From Streptomyces polyasparticus (GTDB lineage: Bacteria > Actinomycetota > Actinomycetes > Streptomycetales > Streptomycetaceae), in the NCBI RefSeq assembly GCF_014493765.1, contig NZ_JACTVJ010000007.1:496001-560000 (forward strand): a stretch of DNA of 64,000 nucleotides. Direction: 5' to 3'. Made by a program: the position numbers and the translations under genes. The stretch's first letter is position 1. Each line of letters opens with the position of its first letter. The notes under the pieces are model-generated. The model did not search any database. It worked only from the letters and a program-made list of their open reading frames with translations, and was not told the DNA's origin. Shown in pieces: positions 10,003-16,577 of the stretch.

Positions 10003-10746
10003 TCAGCCGAGCTTGGCGCCCGCGCTGAACCGCTCCCGCAGGTGGGCGTCGATCCGGGCCTTCAGGGCGGCCGGGTCGTCCGTCAGCGCGGCCGGAAGCG
10101 TCAGACGCTCCGCACCGCCGGCGTTGAAGTCGAGCTCCGACTCGCGGGCGATCAGGGCGAGTTCCAGCGTGCCCCGCTCGTACTCCGAGGGGAACTTCAG
10201 CTCGATCTCCTGCCACCAGTCGACCGCCTGCACGGTCGTGCGCGCACGGCCCGGCTTGACCTCGGCCTCGGTGAGCGTGAACCCGAGCTCCTCCATGGCC
10301 CGCAGGACGGCGTCCTGGGCGGGCAGAGCGTGGATCTCGACCGGGTCGAGGTCGCCCTTGTCCACCGACTTGTCGATGGCGAGCTCCGTGCGCAGCGCGC
10401 TGTAGGCACCCGGGACCGGGCGGCCGAGCGCGTGCGTCAGCGGCATCTCGAGCGGCAGGTCGAAGGCCACCTTCTCCGTGCGCGTCTCCCCGGCGCGCAG
10501 CGTGAACGGGGCCTCGAAGGTGTGCTGGGCAACGGTGTTGAGGTACTTCTCCTCCTGCCCGTCCTTCGCCTCGAAGCGGACGATCAGCTCGACCGTGAAC
10601 CGCTCGACCTCGACGTCGGCGCCACCGCCGCGCACGGCGACGGTCGCCGTCAGCTGCTCGCCCGGGCGGGCGATGTGGTTGTCGAGAACGGTCTGCACCT
10701 CGGGCGCGTTGATGCCGAGCGAGCTGAGCAACTTGCGGAAAGCCAT
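10003..10746 (-). CDS. spo0M: Spo0M-like sporulation-control protein
   Basis: A 247-residue arrestin-fold cytoplasmic protein of the SpoOM family, linked to sporulation control in Bacillus and common in Streptomyces. The N-terminus MAFRKLLSSLGINAPEVQTV and the two beta-sandwich halves (VRGGGADVEVERFTVELIV, then RTEKVAFDLPLEMPLTHALG) match the family well. The length is typical. It is a single gene convergent with hspR across the palindromic terminator. The biochemical role is unknown. Confidence 0.85.
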   Translation of the reverse strand: MAFRKLLSSLGINAPEVQTVLDNHIARPGEQLTATVAVRGGGADVEVERFTVELIVRFEAKDGQEEKYLNTVAQHTFEAPFTLRAGETRTEKVAFDLPLEMPLTHALGRPVPGAYSALRTELAIDKSVDKGDLDPVEIHALPAQDAVLRAMEELGFTLTEAEVKPGRARTTVQAVDWWQEIELKFPSEYERGTLELALIARESELDFNAGGAERLTLPAALTDDPAALKARIDAHLRERFSAGAKLG

Positions 10747-10822
10747 GTGGTGTTACCCCCCAATACGTTGATCAAGTACAGCTTGCCGCACCTTAGACGA
10801 TCAATCGGTCAGAAGGCGATAG

Positions 10823-11740
10823 TCAGTTCGACCGTGCTTTGAGATAGCCCGAGTGGGCCACCTGTCCGAGGAACTCGAACCGTGTCTCACCTGCCATGTG
10901 TTTCTCGAAGGCCTCTTTGATCCCGGCCCACTTGGGATGCCCGAAGTCGTCGAGGACGACGATCCCGCCGGGCGCGGCGATCCGCTCGGCCCACTCCAGG
11001 TCGGCGGCGACCCCCTCGGCGGAGTGGTCGCCGTCCACGACGATCACGCCGTACGCGCGGTCGGATACCTCGGCGCGCACGTCCGCGTCCTGTGAAAACC
11101 CTTGCCGGATACGGGCATCGGCGCCCACCAGCCGGAGGTTGGTCCGTACGGCATGCTCGGTCACCGGCGTGCCGGAGGCATCAGCGGCCATCGTCGCCCC
11201 AGGCTGCAGCTGACTGCCGGCCAGCGGATCGACGATCGTCAACTCGGGTGTGCGCCCGGTCCGTTGCATCATCCGGCTCAGACCCGCACTGAACATCCCG
11301 TACAACGTCCCGATCTCCAGGAAGTCGTCGTTCGGCGGATCGAGCAGCGGCACGGCCGAGAGCTTGCCCACGATGTTCATCGTCCCGCCCGCGATCCGTC
11401 CCACGCCCAGTGCCTCAAGGGCGATGAGCAGGCGGAACGCCTGCGCGACGGTCCGCTCGGCGGCCGCCCGCTCGGCCCCCGTCACCTCCGTCAACTCCGT
11501 GATGGTCCGGTGGAGATGGGGCGCCGAGGGCAGTCGCGACGCTCCGCGTCCCGTGCCGTCGAAGAACAGCTCGAGCGGCCGCTGCCGGTTCCGCAGCTGC
11601 TTCAGCTCCTGCTGGGTCACATCGGCGCGTGCCGACTGGTCGATGATGCGCTTGACCTGGCGCTCCACACGCTGGTCTATGAGCTGGGCGATCGGCCGCA
11701 GGGCACGTCTGCCGGCCTTGCTGGTGATGAGAGCTCGCAT
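10823..11740 (-). CDS. Class I SAM-dependent methyltransferase (Methyltransf_24-like)
   Basis: A 305-residue protein with a Rossmann methyltransferase core in its C-terminal two thirds. FLEIGTLYGMFSAGLSRM is the SAM-binding motif I, LTIVDPLAG the acidic loop, GVIVVDGDHSAEGVAADLEW the metal/acidic motif, and PGGIVVLDDFG the motif after strand 5. This resembles the O-methyltransferase/cephalosporin-hydroxylase-like group. The basic, helical N-terminus (about 1-60) is unassigned. It is monocistronic, 76 bases upstream of spo0M on the same strand. The acceptor is unknown. Confidence 0.72.
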   Translation of the reverse strand: MRALITSKAGRRALRPIAQLIDQRVERQVKRIIDQSARADVTQQELKQLRNRQRPLELFFDGTGRGASRLPSAPHLHRTITELTEVTGAERAAAERTVAQAFRLLIALEALGVGRIAGGTMNIVGKLSAVPLLDPPNDDFLEIGTLYGMFSAGLSRMMQRTGRTPELTIVDPLAGSQLQPGATMAADASGTPVTEHAVRTNLRLVGADARIRQGFSQDADVRAEVSDRAYGVIVVDGDHSAEGVAADLEWAERIAAPGGIVVLDDFGHPKWAGIKEAFEKHMAGETRFEFLGQVAHSGYLKARSN

Positions 11741-12063
11741 GGATGTGCGTCCTCACAGGGTTCGGAGATGTGGACCGTAAGTCGTCCCCGACGGGCCCAC
11801 AACAAACGTGGGCGCCCAGGGAGGGAAAGCGCGGGTGGTGTGTTGATGGCGGAATGGGCGCGTCCGTGCACCCCGCGCCTCGGCGCCGGCGGTGTGGCGC
11901 CCGAAGCGCTCGTCGCGGTGACCGCCGGTCCCGTGTACGTGCGGGGTGCCGGTCAATCCGTACGACCCGCCTTGCCCCGCGAGCGCTGTCGGCACAATGA
12001 TCCGGTGTCACCCGGCGGATGGGTGTCTGGCCGATGGCCGGTGGACGGTTGGTGGAGTGAACC
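11741..12063. other. Divergent intergenic region (323 bases)
   Basis: This separates the methyltransferase and the first LuxR-type regulator, so it should hold both promoters. A GTGGAG ribosome site lies just before the ATG at 12064. I see no convincing operator palindrome and no coding signal. Confidence 0.5.
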
Positions 12064-13068
12064 ATGGACAGGAGTGACCCTGGACGTGAGGCGCATCGGC
12101 ATGGGGTCGACGACCTGTGCGAAGCCGCGGAACTCGGCTACGCGGTGGCGCTGCGGGAGGGCCGTGTGCCACGGGAGGTCCTGCACGGCGCGCCCTGCCT
12201 CCTGGAGCTGGACCTCCTGCGGCCCGACCCCATGGACGGCGAGTGGCTCCTGCCGGCCAGTCCGGGAACGGTGGTGTCCGGCCTCCTCGCGGATATCGAG
12301 GGCGACTTGGCGGCCGTGCAGCAGCGGATGGCCGCACTGGCCAGGACCGTGGACCGCCACCGGAGCCTGGGCGAGGGATCGGCGCAACTGAGCACTCCGC
12401 TCCGGGTGATCGAGGGGCTCGACCGGATCCAGGCGGCCATCAACGAAGCGGCGAGTCAGTGCGTCACCGAGCACGTCGGCATGCAGCCGGGCGGCATCCG
12501 CACGGAGAAGATGCTCAGGGACGCGCTGCCGCTGGTCCTGGACATGAAGCGGCGCGGTGTCCGGGTGCGCAGCCTGTACACGCATGTCGCCCGGCACGGG
12601 CACGGGCTCTACGCGTATCTGGAGCAGGTGGCCTCGGCGGTCGAGGTCAGGACGATCGACGTGGTCGCCGAACGGCTGGTCATCTTCGACAAGTCGGTGG
12701 CCTTCGTCCCGGCCGTGGCGGACCGCTCGGTCGCCCTGGAGATCCGCGTACCCGCGCTGGTCGAGTATCTCCTCGGTGTGTTCGACCGCTTCTGGCTGCT
12801 CGCGGTCCCGCTCTCCGAGAGCATCGCCGGCCAGTCGGCCGTCCCGGGCATCACCCACCGGGACCACGCCGTGGCCTCCCTGCTCGCGCAAGGCCTGACG
12901 GACGCGGAGGTCGCCGACCGCCTCGGGATGAACGTCCGTACGTGCAGGCAGCACATCAAGAAGCTGACGGAGGCGTTCGGGAGCAGCAGCCGGACGCAGT
13001 TGGGGGTGCGGATCGCGCAGGCGGGGCTTGATCGGCCGCCGCGGGCCGGAGGGCTCAGTCCTCCTTGA
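12064..13068 (+). CDS. TrmB-like sensor / LuxR-HTH regulator, paralogue 1
   Basis: A 334-residue cytoplasmic transcription factor. The N-terminal half carries the block APCLLELDLLRPDP, and the middle is a TrmB-like sensor region (VRVRSLYTHVARHGHGLYAY, AERLVIFDKSVAFVP). The C-terminus (about 265-325) is a LuxR/GerE HTH (GLTDAEVADRLGMNVRTCRQ). It shares this whole architecture with the next two genes. It is convergent with paralogue 2, and their 3' ends overlap by 14 bases. The ligand and targets are unknown; the nearby DSYWG peptide gene suggests a peptide-linked role. Confidence 0.82.
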   Translation: MDRSDPGREAHRHGVDDLCEAAELGYAVALREGRVPREVLHGAPCLLELDLLRPDPMDGEWLLPASPGTVVSGLLADIEGDLAAVQQRMAALARTVDRHRSLGEGSAQLSTPLRVIEGLDRIQAAINEAASQCVTEHVGMQPGGIRTEKMLRDALPLVLDMKRRGVRVRSLYTHVARHGHGLYAYLEQVASAVEVRTIDVVAERLVIFDKSVAFVPAVADRSVALEIRVPALVEYLLGVFDRFWLLAVPLSESIAGQSAVPGITHRDHAVASLLAQGLTDAEVADRLGMNVRTCRQHIKKLTEAFGSSSRTQLGVRIAQAGLDRPPRAGGLSPP

Positions 13069-14023
13069 GGAGCCCCGACTCGCATATCAGATAGCCGAGT
13101 TGAGCCCGGTTCTTGCTGTCGAGAGTGCTGGCCAGTTTGGCCACATGAATGCGGACCGTGCGCACGTTCATGCCGAGCCGTTCGGCGATCTCGGCGTCGG
13201 TGTGGCCTTCGACGAGGAGGCCGGCGATGGTTCTCTGGCGGGAGGTGATGCCGTGCTGTGCACGACCCTCGGCTGCCACCTGAGGGTGCATGGGTGTGGC
13301 AAGGCGCCACAGGCGGTCGAACATGGTGGCGAAGAAGGTGATCAGGGCGGGGTGCCGTATTTCGAGGGCGGCCGAGTTGTCCGTGGCTGCCGGAATGTAC
13401 GCGACGGTGCGGTCGATGACGATGAGCCGCTGCGGTACTTCGTCGAGAGTGCGGACTTCGGCTCGTGGACCGAGCTTCTCGTAGTGGCCCACAACGGCGG
13501 GCGCGTGGCGGGTGGTGTGCTGGTAGAGAGTGCGCATGCGGCCGCCCCGAGCGAGCATCTCCTGCTCACGGCGGAGATTTCTGGCCAGGAGTTCTGGGGG
13601 GCGAGTCCCGCCTGGTTGGACCGTCAGCAGTTCCTCGGTCGCCTCGGCCATGGACCCGCTGATGGCGTCATCGATCCGGGGCTGTCCGAGCACTGCCGTG
13701 ATCAAGGGAGGGCTGGGGGGCGAGGAACTGCCAAAGCTGTAGGCCATGAGTGGCTCGAACGTTTCGACCAGGGCCAGTTCGCGCTCGCGTTGCTGCGCGA
13801 TCGTTCTCGCGATGGTTCGCAGGAGGCGAGGCAAGGCGGCCGTCGGCGAGGTCGGCCGGAGCCGTCCCGTGTCCTCCAGGTCTGGGTACAGGAGACCGAA
13901 GTCGATCAGGCAGGGCGTTTGCTCTGCATCCGTATACGGAACCCAGCCTTCGCGGAGGGCTCGCTTGTAGAGCTCCGTTGCTGCTGGGCACAGTTGGTCT
14001 GCTCCATGGCCATGGGAAATCAC
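13055..14023 (-). CDS. TrmB-like sensor / LuxR-HTH regulator, paralogue 2
   Basis: A 322-residue regulator with the same layout as its neighbours: CLIDFGLLYPDLEDTGRL near residue 40, the sensor block RTLYQHTTRHAPAVVGHYEK near 168, and PQRLIVIDRTVAYIPAATD. The C-terminal LuxR HTH is GHTDAEIAERLGMNVRTVRI near 283. The ATG at 14023 overlaps the stop of paralogue 3 (ATGA), so both are translated from one message that starts near the peptide gene. It has no response-regulator receiver domain, so control is by ligand or protein contact rather than by a visible phosphorylation site. Confidence 0.82.
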   Translation of the reverse strand: MISHGHGADQLCPAATELYKRALREGWVPYTDAEQTPCLIDFGLLYPDLEDTGRLRPTSPTAALPRLLRTIARTIAQQRERELALVETFEPLMAYSFGSSSPPSPPLITAVLGQPRIDDAISGSMAEATEELLTVQPGGTRPPELLARNLRREQEMLARGGRMRTLYQHTTRHAPAVVGHYEKLGPRAEVRTLDEVPQRLIVIDRTVAYIPAATDNSAALEIRHPALITFFATMFDRLWRLATPMHPQVAAEGRAQHGITSRQRTIAGLLVEGHTDAEIAERLGMNVRTVRIHVAKLASTLDSKNRAQLGYLICESGLLKED

Positions 14024-15003
14024 TGATGCTGCTCCAGGATTCCTGACTGGGCGATCAGATAGCCGAGTTGAGCGCGACTTCCGCTGCCCAGGATGGAGGA
14101 CAGTTTCGCGATATGGCCGCGGCAGGTTCGGACGTTCATGCCCAGGCGGCGGGCAATCGCTTCATCCACGTGCCCTTCGACCAGCAGCTTCGCGATGGAG
14201 TGCTGAATCTCCGTGATGCCGTCGAGCGCAGTTTCGTAGGGTGCGGCGGCTTGCAGGGGGACTGCGCGTCCCCAAATGAGCTCGAAGACTTTGATCAGGT
14301 AGCGGACCAGTCCGGGGTGGCGTAGTTCCAAGGCGATCTGACGGTCGTCACTGGCCGGGATGAAGGCCACGGTCTCATCGCAGATAATGAGCCGCTCGGC
14401 GAGCTCATCGATGGTGCGTATCTCGACCTTGGTGTTGGCTATGCGGTCCACGTAGCCGAGAATCTCGGCGCTGTGCCGGGCGGTGTGCTGGTAGATCGTG
14501 CGGACGCGGACGCCGCGTTCCACCAAGGACTTGTCGCGTTCCAGAGCCTTGACCAAGATGTCAGCTCTTCTCCGGCCGCTCGGCTGGACGGTGAGCATCT
14601 CGGAACGGCACTCTGCCGTTGCACGGTTCAGCGACCCGTTGATGAGTTCGACGCCCTCAAGAACGGTGATCGCGTGCGTCGGGCCGGTGGCCTGCGCGCT
14701 GATCGCCATGAAAGGCGTGAAAACGTCGGTCAGCTCGGTGGCGAGACGCCGGCGCTCGCTGATCTCACGCTCCAGCGGGTGGAGCCGCTGTGCGAGGGCT
14801 GTGAAGGGCATCACCGGGCGCAGCCACCGTGAATCATCCGGATCGGGATGGAGAAACCCCAGTTCGACCAGGCACGGGGCGGTCTCCACATCGGCTCGGG
14901 AGATGCGGCCCATGCTCAGTGCGGTGCCGTAGAGACGCGATCCGTCATCACACAGTTCAGTCACCGAGTGGTGATGTGTCTCAATTGAGCGGTTTGTGGT
15001 CAA
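14020..15003 (-). CDS. TrmB-like sensor / LuxR-HTH regulator, paralogue 3
   Basis: A 327-residue regulator, divergent from the DSYWG peptide gene. The start is set at TTG 15003. From there the N-terminus (LTTNRSIETHHHSVTELCDD) aligns position for position with paralogue 1, and GTGGAG lies just 5' of it. The upstream GTG/ATG-initiated extension (to 15129) would run through the promoter region. It has the sensor block VRTIYQHTARHSAEILGYVD, AERLIICDETVAFIPASDD, and the C-terminal HTH GHVDEAIARRLGMNVRTCRG. Because it is adjacent and divergent, it is the best candidate for direct control of the peptide gene. Confidence 0.82.
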   Translation of the reverse strand: MTTNRSIETHHHSVTELCDDGSRLYGTALSMGRISRADVETAPCLVELGFLHPDPDDSRWLRPVMPFTALAQRLHPLEREISERRRLATELTDVFTPFMAISAQATGPTHAITVLEGVELINGSLNRATAECRSEMLTVQPSGRRRADILVKALERDKSLVERGVRVRTIYQHTARHSAEILGYVDRIANTKVEIRTIDELAERLIICDETVAFIPASDDRQIALELRHPGLVRYLIKVFELIWGRAVPLQAAAPYETALDGITEIQHSIAKLLVEGHVDEAIARRLGMNVRTCRGHIAKLSSILGSGSRAQLGYLIAQSGILEQHQ

Positions 15004-15020
15004 AACTCCACCCCCCAGGG

Positions 15021-15036
15021 TCCTGAACGTGCAGGA
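15021..15036. promoter_or_regulatory. Near-perfect 16-base palindrome between regulator and peptide genes
   Basis: TCCTGAACGTGCAGGA is symmetric except for one pair and lies midway in the 110-base divergent region. A second perfect palindrome (CTCAATTGAG, 14980-14989) and a TCACC/GGTGA pair (14961-14974) sit just inside the start of the regulator gene. Any of these could be the binding site of the LuxR-type proteins; this is inference from position and symmetry. Confidence 0.4.
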
Positions 15037-15113
15037 ACATGATGCATCGCTTCTGTGGCCATGACGTGGCCGAATGAGCCATCTTCGTCTTGGCGGGGGA
15101 GAGGAGACTTCAA

Positions 15114-15326
15114 GTGAGGACGAAGCCAACTATGTTCAAGCGAATGCTTCGCTCGGCGCTTGCCACCGCTTTCTCCGTAGCTGTGGTTACCGGGATTGCG
15201 AGCGCTATCGGCAACGATGGTGCGGCCATCCTCTCGGACAGCTACTGGGGGCGCGCTCAGCCGTCCGTAGTCGTTGATGTGCAGGCGGGCGCCTCTGCTG
15301 CCAGTGACGACAGCTACTGGGGCTGA
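15114..15326 (+). CDS. Exported small peptide precursor with two DSYWG motifs
   Basis: A 70-residue precursor. GTG 15114 follows GGAGAGGAG by 6 bases; an ATG at 15132 is the alternative. The N-terminus is a classic Sec signal (MFKRMLRSALATAFSVAVV, then TGIASA as the cleavage region). It leaves about 39 residues that contain DSYWG in the middle and DSYWG at the very C-terminus, with an acidic, small-residue spacer between them. The repeated motif ending exactly at the stop codon looks like two copies of an active peptide or modification site. The gene is divergent from three LuxR-type regulators and 5 bases upstream of a Rieske-like gene. I do not know a described family that matches. A pheromone or ribosomally made modified peptide is inferred. 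Confidence 0.65.
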   Translation: MRTKPTMFKRMLRSALATAFSVAVVTGIASAIGNDGAAILSDSYWGRAQPSVVVDVQAGASAASDDSYWG

Positions 15327-15331
15327 GCACC

Positions 15332-15655
15332 ATGACCACACCGCCCGATGATAGGCATTTCCGCCGCGAAATGGCCTCCGCCCAACGTGCAGGCTGGCAC
15401 TTCATCGACCTCGTCACGGCCATCCCCCGCCCTGGCGACTCGCTGATGGTCACCCTGTTCGGTGAGCCGGTGGTGGTCGTGCGCGACGCGGAGGACGACG
15501 ACGTCCGGGCCTACCGGTGCTTGCGCCGGCCCCGTGGTGCGCCGCAGCCCGTGCGGTGTGCGGTGCGCTACGGAATGATCTTCGTGAATCTCGATCAGCG
15601 CGACCATCAGCTGGTCGAACCAGAACCGATTTCCGCCACCCCCCGCAGTGCCTGA
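15332..15655 (+). CDS. Small Rieske-like protein without cluster ligands
   Basis: A 107-residue protein following the peptide gene by 5 bases, so co-transcribed. GDSLMVTLFGEPVVVVRDAE aligns with the start of Rieske [2Fe-2S] domains, and RYGMIFVNLD with the segment that follows them in ring-hydroxylating oxygenases. The middle is collapsed: the CxH...CxxH ligands are absent (the first site reads RCLRRPRGAP). It therefore should not bind a 2Fe-2S cluster and may serve as a binding or chaperone-like domain for the peptide. It could alternatively be a decayed oxygenase fragment, but the intact frame, good start and tight spacing favour a working gene. Confidence 0.55.
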   Translation: MTTPPDDRHFRREMASAQRAGWHFIDLVTAIPRPGDSLMVTLFGEPVVVVRDAEDDDVRAYRCLRRPRGAPQPVRCAVRYGMIFVNLDQRDHQLVEPEPISATPRSA

Positions 15656-15698
15656 CGCGATCCCCCGTCGTCAAACATCGCTCAGGCGCTTCCCCCCG

Positions 15699-15738
15699 CA
15701 GCGGCGTCACCGTGGACCTGAACACGGTGGCGCCGCTG
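15699..15738 (+). terminator. Terminator hairpin of the DSYWG peptide operon
   Basis: Two 16-base arms (CAGCGGCG-T-CACCGTG and CACGGTG-G-CGCCGCTG) pair with one U-G wobble around an 8-base loop. It begins 44 bases after the Rieske-like stop codon, so the peptide and Rieske-like genes form a two-gene transcript. Confidence 0.8.
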
Positions 15739-15780
15739 TGCATTTGGCTCCGCCCCGGGTCCCCGGGCGGGTGGGCCTGC

Positions 15781-15863
15781 GGGGGCTTCGCCCCCTGCAC
15801 CCCTATGGGGGCTCCGCCCCTCGCTCCTTTTCGCGCCTGAACGGCGCTTGTCCTCAAGCGCCG
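15781..15863. repeat. Streptomyces-type intergenic hairpin cluster
   Basis: Three consecutive short hairpins: GGGGGC-TTC-GCCCCC (15781-15795), GGGGC-TCC-GCCCC (about 15807-15820) and CGGCGCTTG-TCCT-CAAGCGCCG (15842-15863). Such units recur between Streptomyces genes as REP-like elements. It fills most of the 306-base gap before the oxidoreductase gene. No coding signal is seen. Confidence 0.65.
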
Positions 15864-15961
15864 GACGGGCTGGAGTCGGACGCTCCGTCCAACGCGGCCC
15901 AACGCGGCCGCGCACCCGCGGACGCTCAGGCGGGCCCCATCACCCGCGCACACGCGGATAC

Positions 15962-16366
15962 TCAGGCCCGCCCCATCGCCCGCGACAGCACCACCTCGAT
16001 GAGGACCCGGTCCGGGTTCGGGGCCGGGGTGCGGGTGTAGCGCGTGGCGTAGCGCTCCACCGCGTCCGCTATCTGCGCCGCGTCCGTACGGATGTGCGCG
16101 ATGCCCTCCAGCGTGGCCCAGCGGCCGCCGTCCACCTGGCACAGGGCCACACGCGCCCCCGCCGCCCCGGCCGCCAGGATGTTGGACACCTTGGTGCTGG
16201 ACTTGTTCGTGATCACGCGCGCGACCCCGGCGTCCGGGTCGTACGTCGCACCGACCGGCACCACGTGCGGGGTGCCGTCGGGGCGCAGCGTCGTCAGGGT
16301 GCACATGTGCCGCTCGCGCCAGAAGCTGAGATAGGCGGCGTCGGGGTGGTGCGGATCGATGGCCAT
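15962..16366 (-). CDS. PPOX-class (F420/FMN-dependent) oxidoreductase
   Basis: A 134-residue split-barrel flavin/deazaflavin-binding protein of the pyridoxamine-phosphate-oxidase-like family. The ATG at 16366 gives [20 protein letters not shown]. The family pattern follows: [29 protein letters not shown] (cofactor-phosphate binding) and [15 protein letters not shown]. Actinobacterial members of this size usually bind F420 and reduce small quinones or enones. It is a single gene, divergent from clpB. The exact cofactor and substrate are not determined. Confidence 0.8.
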   Translation of the reverse strand: MAIDPHHPDAAYLSFWRERHMCTLTTLRPDGTPHVVPVGATYDPDAGVARVITNKSSTKVSNILAAGAAGARVALCQVDGGRWATLEGIAHIRTDAAQIADAVERYATRYTRTPAPNPDRVLIEVVLSRAMGRA

Positions 16367-16471
16367 GGACCGGGAACTTAAGCCATGGGCATGTCCCCGC
16401 CGGCCGCAGGGGGTCCAGGTCGCGGCCTCCACGCAGGTCCTGCCGGGCCCCGCACGGGCTTCCGCCCACAC

Positions 16472-16492
16472 CTTGAGCGGAATAGACTCAAC
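16472..16492 (+). promoter_or_regulatory. HAIR operator of clpB
   Basis: CTTGAGC-N7-ACTCAAC matches the HspR box, with one deviation in the last base. It lies 86 bases before the clpB GTG start and places clpB in the same regulon as dnaK, as is established in Streptomyces. Confidence 0.85.
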
Positions 16493-16577
16493 TTTGTGTA
16501 CGTTGGATGAGTCAGAGTCCGACACCGGAACGGTCCGACCCGAAACGCAGACGCACGCACCAGGAGGAACCCCACAC

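Noticed and set aside
15004-15129. N-terminal extension of regulator paralogue 3
   Set aside because: It would cover the promoter region and peptide ribosome site, and alignment with paralogue 1 supports the start at 15003.
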